A stretch of 64,000 bases of DNA from Mycobacterium ahvazicum (GTDB lineage: Bacteria > Actinomycetota > Actinomycetes > Mycobacteriales > Mycobacteriaceae): assembly GCF_900176255.2 (NCBI RefSeq), contig NZ_FXEG02000005.1:930001-994000 (forward strand), written 5' to 3'. Shown piece after piece: positions 8,632 to 17,214 of the stretch. The notes under the pieces were generated by a model. The model saw nothing but the letters and a program-made list of their open reading frames with translations. It was not told the origin of the DNA and made no database searches. The translations under genes and the position numbers were made by a program. How positions within the stretch are numbered: the first letter of the stretch is position 1; the number at the start of each line of letters is the position of its first letter.

Positions 8632-9953
8632 TGATTCTGACCGGGCGCACCGGCCTGGTGGCGCTGATCTGCATCATCCCGATCGCGCTCTCTCCCTGGC
8701 CGGCAAAGGTTTTCGAGGTGCTGTTGGCAACGCTGGCGGTCGCCGTGGTTGTCGATATCGCGCTCGCCGCGAGTACCCGCAAACTGCGTTATGTCCGTTC
8801 GCCGAACTGTTCGGTACGGCTTGGTCAACCGGTGGACATCAGGCTGGAGATCCACAACGACGGCTCCCGCCGTTTCCGCGGCCAGATCCGCGATGCCTGG
8901 CCTCCCAGCGCGCGCGCCGAACCGCGCATTCACGCGGTCAAGATCGCCGCCGGGAATGTCCAGCAGGTCCAGACGCACCTGCGACCGGTCCGCCGGGGCG
9001 ACCAGCGCGCGGCGGCGGTCACCGCCCGGTCGATCGGCCCGCTGGGATTGGCCGGACGGCAGGGTTCACAGCCGGTGCCCGGTCAGGTCCGGGTGCTGCC
9101 GCCGTTCCTGTCCCGAAAGCACCTGCCGTCGCGACTGGCCAAACTGCGCGAGATCGACGGATTGCTGCCGACGCTGATCCGCGGCCAGGGAACCGAATTC
9201 GACTCGCTGCGTGAGTATGTCGTCGGCGACGACGTGCGGTCCATCGACTGGCGCGCTTCGGCGCGGCGCTCCGACGTGATGGTCCGCACCTGGCGGCCCG
9301 AACGTGACAGGCGGGTGGTGATCGTGCTCGACACCGGGCGCATGGCGGCGGGCCGCGTGGGTGTGGATCCGACCGCGTCCGACCCCGCGGGCTGGCCCCG
9401 GCTGGACTGGTCGATGGACGCCGCCTTGTTGCTGGCGGCGCTCGCATCGCGGGCCGGCGATCATGTCGACTTCCTCGCTCACGACCGGTTGACTCGGGCC
9501 GGGGTGTTCGGCGCATCGCGTACCGAGCTGCTCGCCCAGCTGGTCGAGGCGATGGCCCCGCTGCAGCCCACACTGGTCGAATCCGACTGGCGTGCAATGG
9601 TTGCCGCGATAGCACGGCGTACCCGGCGGCGGTCGCTGGTGGTGCTACTGACCGACCTTAACGCCACCGCTCTGGACGAGGGACTGCTGCCGGTGCTACC
9701 GCAGCTGTCGTCCAAGCACCATCTGCTGGTCGCCGCGGTCTCCGATCCTCGGGTGGACCAAATGGCGGCCGGGCGTTCGGATGCGGCGGCGGTCTACGAC
9801 GCGGCGGCCGCCGAACGGTCCCGCAACGACCGCCGTGCGATCGCGACACGCCTGCGCCAAAGCGGGGTGGAAGTCGTCGATGCGCCACCCGACGAATTGG
9901 CGCCCGCGCTGGCCGACCGTTACTTGGCGATGAAAGCGACTGGGCGGCTATAA
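8631..9953 (+). CDS. DUF58 domain-containing protein (MoxR partner)
   Basis: 440 residues. Two N-terminal hydrophobic helices (about 8-45) precede a beta-rich segment and the DUF58 signature GTEFDSLREYVVGDDVRSIDWRASARR (about 186-212). A VWA-like domain follows (VVIVLDTGR, then VVLLTDL). DUF58 proteins are the usual MoxR clients. GTG start overlaps the moxR stop by one base. It is convergent with the SpoIIM-like gene 3 nt downstream. Equivalent to Rv3693 by order. Confidence 0.93.
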   Translation: MILTGRTGLVALICIIPIALSPWPAKVFEVLLATLAVAVVVDIALAASTRKLRYVRSPNCSVRLGQPVDIRLEIHNDGSRRFRGQIRDAWPPSARAEPRIHAVKIAAGNVQQVQTHLRPVRRGDQRAAAVTARSIGPLGLAGRQGSQPVPGQVRVLPPFLSRKHLPSRLAKLREIDGLLPTLIRGQGTEFDSLREYVVGDDVRSIDWRASARRSDVMVRTWRPERDRRVVIVLDTGRMAAGRVGVDPTASDPAGWPRLDWSMDAALLLAALASRAGDHVDFLAHDRLTRAGVFGASRTELLAQLVEAMAPLQPTLVESDWRAMVAAIARRTRRRSLVVLLTDLNATALDEGLLPVLPQLSSKHHLLVAAVSDPRVDQMAAGRSDAAAVYDAAAAERSRNDRRAIATRLRQSGVEVVDAPPDELAPALADRYLAMKATGRL

Positions 9954-9956
9954 GTT

Positions 9957-10949
9957 TCAGGCAGCGGGAACCACGTCGGGCGCATCGTCGATATCGCCGG
10001 TCTCCCCGGCCTGCACCGCGCGGCGCCCGAAGTAGATGACGTAGGTCAAGAACGCCGCCTCGGCGAGGACCCCGATGGCGATACGAATAAACGTCGGCAA
10101 GGGTGACGGCGTCACCATGGCTTCGATCAGCCCGGACACCAGCAGCACGCCGACGAGCCCAATCGCTACCGACACCACGGCCCGGCCCTGCTCGGCGAGC
10201 ACCTGTCCGCGGGGCCGATCTCCGGGTGATATCACCGACCATCCCAGGCGCATCCCCGCTGCCCCGGACAGGAACACGGCGGTCAGCTCCAGCAGCCCGT
10301 GCGGGAGCAGCAAACCCAACAGGATGCCGCCCTTGCCGGCCTGAAACATCAGCCCCGCGATCAAACCCAGGTTGGCGGCATTCTGGAACAGCACGAACGG
10401 AATCGGCAGGCCCAGCAACACCGAAAACGCGATGCACTGGGCAGAGACCCAGGAGTTGTTCACCCAGACATGCAGGGCGAACGCCGCGGCAGGATGTTCG
10501 CTGTAGTACTCGGCGATGTCGTGGTTGACCAAATGGTCGATGTCGCTGGGTGTTCCGACCGCGGCCTGTACATCGGGATTGTTCGCCACCCATACCGCGA
10601 TGATCACCGCGACGCCGAAGAAGGCCACCGCGGTGGCCAACCACCACCGCCAGGCACGGTATGCGGTCACCGGGAAGGACACCGTCCAGAACCTGGTGAA
10701 CGTGCTGGTCAGCGGCGCATGGGCGCCGGTGACCGCGGAACGGGCACGCGCGATCAGGCTGGACAGTCGACCGATCATCAGCGAATCCGAGGACGCCGAC
10801 CGCAGCATCGACAGATGGGTGGACACTCGCTGGTAAAGCTCGACGAGTTCGTCGACCTCCGCGCCCGTCAGTGACCTGCGCCGCTTGATCAACTGGTCAA
10901 GCCGGTCCCAAGTGGGGCGATGGGTCAGCACGAATGCGTCGACGTCCAC
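9957..10949 (-). CDS. Stage II sporulation protein M (SpoIIM)-like membrane protein
   Basis: About 330 residues with a soluble N-terminal helical region (DAFVLTHRPTWDRLDQLIKRRR, EVDELVELYQRVSTHLS) and about six TM segments. The SpoIIM/DUF95 hallmark is seen in SAQCIAFSVLLGLPIPFVLFQNAANLG and LLPHGLLELTAVFLSGAAGMRLG. In spore formers SpoIIM works in a cell-wall hydrolase complex. Mycobacterial versions sit beside MoxR/DUF58 and RDD genes, suggesting an envelope role. The start is uncertain: GTG at 10949 (VDVDAFVL) or ATG at 11000, the latter leaving only 26 nt to the divergent RDD gene. Confidence 0.88.
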   Translation of the reverse strand: MDVDAFVLTHRPTWDRLDQLIKRRRSLTGAEVDELVELYQRVSTHLSMLRSASSDSLMIGRLSSLIARARSAVTGAHAPLTSTFTRFWTVSFPVTAYRAWRWWLATAVAFFGVAVIIAVWVANNPDVQAAVGTPSDIDHLVNHDIAEYYSEHPAAAFALHVWVNNSWVSAQCIAFSVLLGLPIPFVLFQNAANLGLIAGLMFQAGKGGILLGLLLPHGLLELTAVFLSGAAGMRLGWSVISPGDRPRGQVLAEQGRAVVSVAIGLVGVLLVSGLIEAMVTPSPLPTFIRIAIGVLAEAAFLTYVIYFGRRAVQAGETGDIDDAPDVVPAA

Positions 10950-11026
10950 CTTTGGCAGCCTAATCGGTTTTTCGGGGTCACCGACGACAGCCGGTCGCAC
11001 CCGGCGAACCTGTACCGTTCGGTGTT

Positions 11027-11956
11027 ATGTCGGAGGTGGTGACCGGGGACGCCGTGGTGCTGGACGTGCAGATCGCCCAGCTGCCGGTGCGAGCCCTGAG
11101 CGCGCTGATCGACATCACGGTGATCTTCCTCCTGTACGTCGTCGGGCTGATGCTCTGGGCGGCGACGCTGACCCAATTCGACGGCGCGCTCAGCGGGGCC
11201 ATCCTGATCATCTTCACGGTGCTGGTGATGGTCGGCTATCCGATGGCATTCGAAACGGCCACCAGGGGACGCTCGGTAGGCAAGATCATCATGGGCTTGC
11301 GCGTGGTGTCCGACGACGGCGGCCCGGAACGCTTCCGGCAGGCCCTTTTTCGCGCGCTGGCATCGGTGGTGGAAATCTGGATGCTCGCCGGGAGCCCGGC
11401 CGTGATCTGCAGCATTTTCTCGTCGAAGGCCAAGCGCGTCGGGGACATCTTCGCCGGCACGGTCGTCGTCAGTGAACGCGGGCCACGATTGGGGCCGCCC
11501 CCGATGATGCCTCCGTCGCTGGCGTGGTGGGCGTCGTCGCTGCAGTTGTCGAATCTCGATGCCGGCCAGGCCGAAGTCGCGCGCCAATTCCTTTCCCGCG
11601 CACACCAACTCGACCCTGCGCTGCGCATGCAGATGTCCTACCGAATCGCCGGCGATGTGGTCTCCCGGATCGCACCGCCGCCGCCGCCCGGCACTGCGCC
11701 CGAGCAGATCCTGGCCGCTGTCCTGGCCGAACGCCACCGTCGCGAGCTGGCGCGGTTGCGCACGGCCATGCCACCGGCCCCACCGCCGGGACCCTGGACT
11801 GCCGGGCCGCAATTCCACGCTCCGCCCGGGTGGCCCGCCGCACCGCCGGCAGCCATGCCGCAGCCGGCACCGGTCCCGTGGCCACAGCCGGCAGCACCGC
11901 AGCCGACGCCGCCGCAGCAGGAACAGCAAACGGGCGGCTTCGCGCCGCCGCGCTAG
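11027..11956 (+). CDS. RDD-family membrane protein with proline-rich tail
   Basis: 309 residues. The RDD domain (about 20-145) has the R-x-x-x-x-x-I-D signature (VRALSALIDITVIFLLY), TRGRSVGKIIMGLRVV and RVGDIFAGTVVV. A soluble helical segment follows (about 165-245), then a Pro/Ala-rich C-terminal tail of about 60 residues. RDD proteins are small transporters or membrane accessory factors of unsettled function. A TACCGT hexamer ends about 8 nt before the ATG, so a leaderless transcript is possible. It is divergent from the SpoIIM-like gene. Confidence 0.9.
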   Translation: MSEVVTGDAVVLDVQIAQLPVRALSALIDITVIFLLYVVGLMLWAATLTQFDGALSGAILIIFTVLVMVGYPMAFETATRGRSVGKIIMGLRVVSDDGGPERFRQALFRALASVVEIWMLAGSPAVICSIFSSKAKRVGDIFAGTVVVSERGPRLGPPPMMPPSLAWWASSLQLSNLDAGQAEVARQFLSRAHQLDPALRMQMSYRIAGDVVSRIAPPPPPGTAPEQILAAVLAERHRRELARLRTAMPPAPPPGPWTAGPQFHAPPGWPAAPPAAMPQPAPVPWPQPAAPQPTPPQQEQQTGGFAPPR

Positions 11957-11975
11957 TCACCTCGCGACTAGCGCG
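11949..11975. terminator. Bidirectional hairpin between convergent genes
   Basis: Perfect 10-bp inverted repeat CGCGCTAGTC / GACTAGCGCG with a 7-nt loop. It spans the stop codon of the RDD gene and the stop of the opposing membrane-protein gene. There is no U-tract, as is common in mycobacteria. Confidence 0.7.
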
Positions 11976-12345
11976 CGACAGAGGCCGCCATCAGCGCCAC
12001 ATCGGCGACCAATAACGCCCATCCGAGCAGCGGCACCGCGATGCCGCCGCGGCGTTTGGCCGTGAAAAACGTGATCAGGATGACGACGAAGGCCACCAGC
12101 GGCGCCCCGTAAAAGGCCACGCCGAAATCAATTCCGCCGCCCAGGTTGGGGCAGCTGCGGCCGGTGCATCCGTCGTTACTCATCGCGGCGCCGAGCGCGA
12201 AGAGCATGACGATCGCGGCGGCGGGCACCGTCGACAGCGCCAAACCCCAGTTCACCCACGGCCACACGGGCCGGTCCTGGCCGTCGTCGTGGCGCCCCGG
12301 TGCCCTGCGATGCGTGTCGCTGAACGTCGGGTTCTCTGCGTTCAT
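11968..12345 (-). CDS. Small membrane protein, unknown function
   Basis: 125 residues. A polar N-terminus (about 30 residues) is followed by three hydrophobic segments (WVNWGLALSTVPAAAIVMLFALG, GAPLVAFVVILITFF and VPLLGWALLVADVALMA). A short loop with two cysteines (CTGRSCPN) lies between TM1 and TM2 and could be disulfide-bonded if exported. The ATG at 12345 begins the recognisable protein; the frame continues to 12555, but that part overlaps the PadR promoter and start. I do not recognise a family. Confidence 0.75.
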   Translation of the reverse strand: MNAENPTFSDTHRRAPGRHDDGQDRPVWPWVNWGLALSTVPAAAIVMLFALGAAMSNDGCTGRSCPNLGGGIDFGVAFYGAPLVAFVVILITFFTAKRRGGIAVPLLGWALLVADVALMAASVAR

Positions 12346-12481
12346 CCCGAAGTCCGTACCCGTCGCCCATCCGGGACAAACGAAACCTCGCAACGAGTCT
12401 TTTCCGCAGTTCAGCGCCGCAAAATATCGCTTCGATCCGAAGCTGCCCGGAATCCGTCGTTGCATCGCGATCGTTTGCGAT

Positions 12482-12493
12482 ATATCGTGATAT
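12482..12493. promoter_or_regulatory. Candidate PadR operator palindrome
   Basis: Perfect inverted repeat ATATC-GT-GATAT about 50 nt upstream of the padR-type ATG (12543). AT-rich palindromes of this kind are typical autoregulatory sites for PadR-family proteins (family knowledge); binding is inferred. Confidence 0.55.
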
Positions 12494-12499
12494 TCCGAA

Positions 12500-12516
12500 G
12501 CGCACAGACAGTGCGC
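12500..12516. promoter_or_regulatory. Second inverted repeat in the padR promoter region
   Basis: Perfect GCGCAC-AGACA-GTGCGC repeat, 27 nt upstream of the ATG at 12543. It could be a second operator or a 5'-UTR hairpin. Confidence 0.45.
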
Positions 12517-12542
12517 AACCCGAAAACATTGAGGACTAGACA

Positions 12543-13271
12543 ATGAGCAACCCATTCACTCCCCCTGAGGGACCATTCCCGGGTCATCCCGGCACTGGAT
12601 TCGGCTTCGGCCCCGGCCACGGCCACGGCCGTGAGCAGCGACGTGCGCTACACGGCACACGGCGACAGGCCCGGCGGGAATTCTTCGAAACCCTCCGCGA
12701 CCAGGCCGGCGATCAGGGCTTCGGCCCCGGTTTCGGCCCGGGCTTCGGCCCCGGCTTCGGGCCGGGCTTTGGCCCCGGGTTCGGTTTCGGGCCCGGCGGA
12801 CGACGCGGCGGCTGGCGTCGCGGCGGCCACAACCGCGGCAAACGCGGTGATGTGCGGGCGGCCATCCTGGCACTGCTCGCCGAGCGGCCGATGCACGGCT
12901 ACGAGATGATCCAGCAGATCGCCGAACGCAGCAATGGAATCTGGAAGCCCAGCCCTGGCTCGGTGTACCCGACGCTGCAACTGCTCGACGACGAGGGCCT
13001 GATCACCGCGAGCCAAACCGACGGCAGCAAGAAGCTTTTCGAGCTGACCGAAGAAGGGCGCGCGGCCGCCGAGAAGGTCGAGACCCCGCCGTGGGACGAG
13101 ATCGCCGAAGGCGCCGACCCCGGCCAGATGAACCTGCGGTCGGCCATCGGCCAGCTGTTCGGGGCGGTCGCGCAATCCGCGCACACCGCCACCGCCGAAC
13201 AGCAGCAGCGCATCATCGAGATTCTGAACAACGCGCGCCGCGAGGTCTACGGCATCCTCGGCGAGGACTGA
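12543..13271 (+). CDS. PadR-family transcriptional regulator with FGPG-repeat N-terminus
   Basis: 242 residues. The PadR winged-helix domain occupies about 100-175 (RAAILALLAERPMHGYEMIQQIAERSNGIWKPSPGSVYPTLQLLDDEGLI). A C-terminal helical part follows (NLRSAIGQLFGAVAQSA, QQRIIEILNNARREVYGILG) that fits dimerisation. Ahead of the DNA-binding domain are a Gly/Pro/His-rich segment and about seven tandem G-F-G-P units (about 57-88), then a basic RRGGWRRGGHNRGKRG patch, which is unusual for a regulator. A good ribosome site (GAGGA) precedes the ATG. It is likely autoregulated through the palindromes just upstream. The ligand is unknown. Confidence 0.93.
   Translation: MSNPFTPPEGPFPGHPGTGFGFGPGHGHGREQRRALHGTRRQARREFFETLRDQAGDQGFGPGFGPGFGPGFGPGFGPGFGFGPGGRRGGWRRGGHNRGKRGDVRAAILALLAERPMHGYEMIQQIAERSNGIWKPSPGSVYPTLQLLDDEGLITASQTDGSKKLFELTEEGRAAAEKVETPPWDEIAEGADPGQMNLRSAIGQLFGAVAQSAHTATAEQQQRIIEILNNARREVYGILGED
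12718..12798 (+). repeat. Tandem FGPG-coding repeat inside the padR-type gene
   Basis: About seven 12-bp units of the type GGCTTCGGCCCC encode (GFGP)n. The array is degenerate at third positions, so it may be length-variable between strains. Confidence 0.8.
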
Positions 13272-13283
13272 CCTTGCGCTGGC

Positions 13284-13316
13284 AAGTGCCCGTCGGCCAT
13301 TCGCCGACGGGCACTT
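13284..13316. terminator. Strong bidirectional terminator-like hairpin
   Basis: A perfect 14-bp stem AAGTGCCCGTCGGC / GCCGACGGGCACTT with a CATTC loop lies between the convergent padR-type gene and glpK. There is no U-tract. Confidence 0.8.
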
Positions 13317-13318
13317 CG

Positions 13319-14836
13319 CTACGACACGTCGACCCAATCCAGCGTGCGCTGCACCGCCTTACGCCAGCCCGCATATCCCTGCGCGCGCTGATCGTCGTCC
13401 CAAGCCGGCGTCCACCGCTTGTCTTCCTGCCAGTTGGCCCGCAGGTCGGAGGGGTCGGCCCAGAACCCGACGGCCAACCCGGCCGCATACGCGGCACCCA
13501 ACGCGGTGGTCTCGGCGACCACCGGCCGCACCACGTCCACGCCCAGCACGTCGGCCTGGATCTGCATGCACAGCTCGTTGCCGGTGATGCCGCCGTCGAC
13601 CTTCAGCACCTCAAGGCGCACACCGGAATCCGCTGCCATCGCGTCCACCACGTCGCGGCTCTGATAGCAGATCGCCTCGAGCGTCGCGCGGGCCAGATGC
13701 GCGTTGGTGTTGTACCGCGACAGCCCGACGATCACACCGCGCGCATCGGAACGCCAGTACGGGGCGAACAACCCGGAGAACGCCGGGACGAAGTACACCC
13801 CGCCATTGTCCGGCACCGCGCGGGCCAGCCATTCGCTTTGCGCGGCACCGCTGATGATGCCGAGCTGATCGCGCAGCCACTGCACCGCCGAGCCGGTGAC
13901 CGCGATCGAGCCCTCCAGCGCGTAGACGGGCTTGGCGTCCCCGAACTGGTAACAGACCGTGGTCAGCAGCCCGTTGTCGGAGCGCACGATGGTCTCGCCG
14001 GTATTGAGCAGCAGGAAATTGCCGGTGCCATAGGTGTTTTTCGCCTCTCCCGCGGACAGACACACCTGCCCGACCATCGCGGCGTGCTGGTCACCCAGCA
14101 CGCCGGTGATCGGCACCTCGGCGGCGAGCGGCCCATCCGCGGTCGTGACGCCGTAGGGCTGCGTGGGTGACGACGACGCGATCGCCGGCAGCATCGCGCG
14201 CGGAATCGAGAAGAACGACAACAGCTCGTCGTCCCAGTCCAGCGTTTCCAGGTCCATCAGCATGGTCCGGCTGGCATTGGTCACGTCGGTGACGTGCACC
14301 CCGCCCCGCACACCGCCGGTCAGATTCCACAACACCCAGGTGTCCGGGGTGCCGAACAAGGCGTCACCGTTTTCTGCCGCCGCGCGCACGCCATCGACGT
14401 TCTCCAGGATCCACTGCAGCTTCCCGCCGGAGAAATAGGTGGCCGGCGGCAGGCCGGCCTTTCGGCGGATCACGTCGCCGCGCCCGTCGCGCTGCAACGC
14501 CGACGCGATCCGGTCGGTACGGGTGTCCTGCCAGACGATCGCGTTGTAATACGGCCGGCCGGTGCGCCGATTCCACACCAGAGTCGTCTCGCGTTGGTTT
14601 GTAATTCCCAGCGCGGCAATGTCTTTCGTTGAGAACTTCGAGGTATTGAGCACCGACATCAATACCGAGGAGGTACGTTCCCAGATCTCGATCGGATTGT
14701 GCTCGACCCAGCCGGCCTGCGGCAGGATTTGCTCATGCTCGAGCTGATGACGTGCGACCTCGGCGCCGTCGTGATCGAAAATCATGCAGCGGGTACTGGT
14801 GGTGCCTTGATCGATAGCTGCGACGAACTCGGCCAC
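13319..14836 (-). CDS. glpK: Glycerol kinase
   Basis: 505 residues, normal for GlpK. Visible are the N-terminal phosphate-binding loop AAIDQGTTSTR, NQRETTLVWNRRTG and IVWQDTRT, GDQHAAMVGQ, GTGNFLLLNTG, and VDGGITGNELCMQIQADVLGV near the C-terminus. It phosphorylates glycerol to glycerol-3-phosphate with ATP in the cytoplasm. The GTG at 14836 is chosen because GGAG lies 6-9 nt upstream. Position matches Rv3696c. It is monocistronic here, with its 3' end shared with the terminator hairpin. Confidence 0.97.
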   Translation of the reverse strand: MAEFVAAIDQGTTSTRCMIFDHDGAEVARHQLEHEQILPQAGWVEHNPIEIWERTSSVLMSVLNTSKFSTKDIAALGITNQRETTLVWNRRTGRPYYNAIVWQDTRTDRIASALQRDGRGDVIRRKAGLPPATYFSGGKLQWILENVDGVRAAAENGDALFGTPDTWVLWNLTGGVRGGVHVTDVTNASRTMLMDLETLDWDDELLSFFSIPRAMLPAIASSSPTQPYGVTTADGPLAAEVPITGVLGDQHAAMVGQVCLSAGEAKNTYGTGNFLLLNTGETIVRSDNGLLTTVCYQFGDAKPVYALEGSIAVTGSAVQWLRDQLGIISGAAQSEWLARAVPDNGGVYFVPAFSGLFAPYWRSDARGVIVGLSRYNTNAHLARATLEAICYQSRDVVDAMAADSGVRLEVLKVDGGITGNELCMQIQADVLGVDVVRPVVAETTALGAAYAAGLAVGFWADPSDLRANWQEDKRWTPAWDDDQRAQGYAGWRKAVQRTLDWVDVS

Positions 14837-15020
14837 CTGTCTCCTTCGTCGTGAACTGCGACACGTTCCTGCCATCGTCCATGATGGAGGACCGGCCCAC
14901 CAGATCTGCAGCTAACCGACCCGATTCGCGATTGGTGGGCGCACCCGCGCCGGCGCAATCCGCCGCCGAGGAGTCCGGTCGCCCTTGCGCTACCGCCGGT
15001 AACCCTGTTCCATCGGCGAT

Positions 15021-16496
15021 GTGGGCGAAGAGGTCAAGCGCACCACGTACGACCGCGCCCACGCGCGGGAGTACCGGCGCAAGGTGCAGCTGTGTCTCGA
15101 CGTCTTCGAGACGATGCTCGCCCAGTCACGCTTCGACTCCGACCGTCCGCTTACCGGCATGGAGATCGAATGCAATCTCGTCGATGCCGACTATCAGCCC
15201 GCCATGTCGAACCGGCCGGTGCTCGATGCCATCGCAGATCCGGCCTACCAGAAGGAATTAGGCGCCTACAACATCGAATTCAACGTGCCTCCCCGCCCGC
15301 TGCCGGGACACACCGGATTGGACTTGGAGGCAGAAGTGCGGGCCAGCCTCAACGACGCGCAGACCAAGGCCGGTGCCGAGGGCACCCGCATAGTGATGAT
15401 CGGCATCCTGCCGACGCTGATGCCCGAGCATCTGTCGCGCGACGGCTGGATGAGCGATTCGAGGCGGTACGCCGCGCTCAACGACTCGATCTTCAGTGCG
15501 CGCGGTGAGGACATTCCGATACATATCTCCGGCCCGGAGCCGCTGAGTTGGGAATCGGTGACCATTGCTCCCGAATCCGCTTGCACCAGCATGCAATTGC
15601 ACTTGCAGGTGGCTCCCGACGACTTCGCCCCGAACTGGAACGCGGCGCAGGTGATGGCCGGCCCGCAGCTGGCGCTCGGCGCCAACTCGCCCTACTTCTT
15701 CGGTCATCAGCTGTGGTCGGAGACCCGTATCGAGGTGTTCGCGCAGTCCACCGACACCCGGCCCGAGGAACTCAAGACTCAAGGGGTGCGGCCGCGAGTG
15801 TGGTTCGGCGAGCGCTGGATCAGCTCGATCCTCGAGCTGTTCAAGGAGAACATCCGTTACTTTCCGTCCCTGCTGCCCGAATTGTCCGACGAGGATCCGG
15901 CCGCCGAGATCGCCGCGGGCCGCATCCCCCGGCTTTCCGAACTTCGCCTGCACAACGGCACCGTGTACCGATGGAACCGGCCGGTGTACGACGTGGTCGA
16001 CGGGCGCCCACACCTGCGGCTGGAGAACAGGGTGTTGCCGGCCGGGCCCACCGTCATAGACATGCTGGCCAACTCCGCGTTCTTCTACGGCACGCTGCGC
16101 ACCTTGTCCGAGGAAGAGCACCCGCTGTGGGCGAAGATGAGTTTCGCTGCGGCGCATCACAATTTTCTCGAAGCGGCCCGCCACGGGATGGACACCGTGC
16201 TGCATTGGCCCGGGCTCGGTGAGGTGGCGGCGACCAAGTTGGTACTGGACACGCTGCTACCGATCGCCGACGAAGGACTGCGCCGGTGGGGGGTAGACGT
16301 CGAGGTGCGCGACCGTTTCCTCGGCGTCGTCGAGGGCCGGGCCAAGGCCGGCCGCAACGGGGCCAGCTGGCAGGTGGCAACGGTGCGCGCGCTGCAGGAC
16401 TCCGGCATGACGCGGCGCGCGGCGCTGGCCGAGATGCTGCGCCGGTATTGCGACCACATGCACGCCAACGAACCGGTCCACACCTGGCCCTGCTGA
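15021..16496 (+). CDS. Glutamate-cysteine ligase family (GCS2-like) protein, Rv3698-like
   Basis: 491 residues. The carboxylate-amine ligase fold is suggested by PLTGMEIECNLVDADY (metal/nucleotide Glu cluster, about 44-60), YNIEFNVPPRPL, LHLQVAPDDF, and LRLENRVLPAGPTVIDMLANSAFFYG. The substrate is unknown. It is distinct from egtA, another member of the superfamily about 5.5 kb away. GTG at 15021 is the first plausible start. The gene precedes a methyltransferase by 19 nt on the same strand. I infer a role in gamma-glutamyl or amide bond formation only from the family. Confidence 0.85.
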   Translation: MGEEVKRTTYDRAHAREYRRKVQLCLDVFETMLAQSRFDSDRPLTGMEIECNLVDADYQPAMSNRPVLDAIADPAYQKELGAYNIEFNVPPRPLPGHTGLDLEAEVRASLNDAQTKAGAEGTRIVMIGILPTLMPEHLSRDGWMSDSRRYAALNDSIFSARGEDIPIHISGPEPLSWESVTIAPESACTSMQLHLQVAPDDFAPNWNAAQVMAGPQLALGANSPYFFGHQLWSETRIEVFAQSTDTRPEELKTQGVRPRVWFGERWISSILELFKENIRYFPSLLPELSDEDPAAEIAAGRIPRLSELRLHNGTVYRWNRPVYDVVDGRPHLRLENRVLPAGPTVIDMLANSAFFYGTLRTLSEEEHPLWAKMSFAAAHHNFLEAARHGMDTVLHWPGLGEVAATKLVLDTLLPIADEGLRRWGVDVEVRDRFLGVVEGRAKAGRNGASWQVATVRALQDSGMTRRAALAEMLRRYCDHMHANEPVHTWPC

Positions 16497-16515
16497 CCGC
16501 GGGTAGGTTGGATTC

Positions 16516-17208
16516 ATGGCAACCGACGAGGTCATGGACTGGGACAGCGCTTATCGGGAGCAGGGCGAGTTCGCGGGGCCTCCGCCGTGGAATATCGGTG
16601 AGCCACAGCCCGAATTGGCCGCATTGATCGCGGCCGGGAAATTCCACAGCGACGTGCTGGACGCCGGTTGCGGCGTCGCCGAGCTGTCGTTGACGCTGGC
16701 CGCCCAGGGCTACACGGTGGTGGGCATCGACCTCACGCCTACCGCTGTCGCGGCGGCCACCAAGGCCGCCGAGGAACGCGGCTTGCGCACCGCCAGCTTC
16801 GTCCAGGCCGACATCACCTCGTTCACCGACTACCCGCCCGGCTCCGAGGGCCGGTTCGCGACGATCGCCGACAGCACGCTGTTTCACTCGCTGCCGGTTG
16901 AGGGCCGCGACGACTACCTGCGTTCGGTGCACCGCGCGGCCGCCCCGGGCGCCAACTATTACGTGCTCGTGTTCGCCAAGGGTGCCTTCCCTGCCGAGAT
17001 GGACGAGAAGCCCAACGAGGTGGACGAGGACGAGTTGCGCGCCGCGGTGAGCAAATACTGGGAGATCGACGAGATTCGGCCCGCCTACATCCACGCGAAC
17101 ATCCACGCCATGCCCGACGCGCCGTTCCAGTTCCCGCCGCACGACCGCGACGAAAAGGGACGGACGAAGCTTCCCGCTTATCTGCTGACGGCGCACAAGG
17201 CAGGCTGA
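16516..17208 (+). CDS. Class I SAM-dependent methyltransferase (Rv3699-like)
   Basis: 230 residues. Motif I is VLDAGCGVAELSLTLAAQG (about 47-65) with the acidic residue of motif II in VVGIDLTP; the post-motif SFVQADITSF follows. The N-terminal PPPWNIGEPQPELAAL is typical of small mycobacterial SAM methyltransferases. Substrate unknown. A TAGGTT hexamer ends 7 nt before the ATG, so this mRNA could be leaderless with its own promoter, despite the short 19-nt gap to the GCS2-like gene. Confidence 0.9.
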   Translation: MATDEVMDWDSAYREQGEFAGPPPWNIGEPQPELAALIAAGKFHSDVLDAGCGVAELSLTLAAQGYTVVGIDLTPTAVAAATKAAEERGLRTASFVQADITSFTDYPPGSEGRFATIADSTLFHSLPVEGRDDYLRSVHRAAAPGANYYVLVFAKGAFPAEMDEKPNEVDEDELRAAVSKYWEIDEIRPAYIHANIHAMPDAPFQFPPHDRDEKGRTKLPAYLLTAHKAG

Positions 17209-17214
17209 TTCAGG

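Noticed and set aside
14851..15020. Small gene between glpK and the GCS2-like gene
   Set aside because: The short frames here have no ribosome site or family features; the region reads as a divergent promoter with a weak CCATC/GATGG repeat only.
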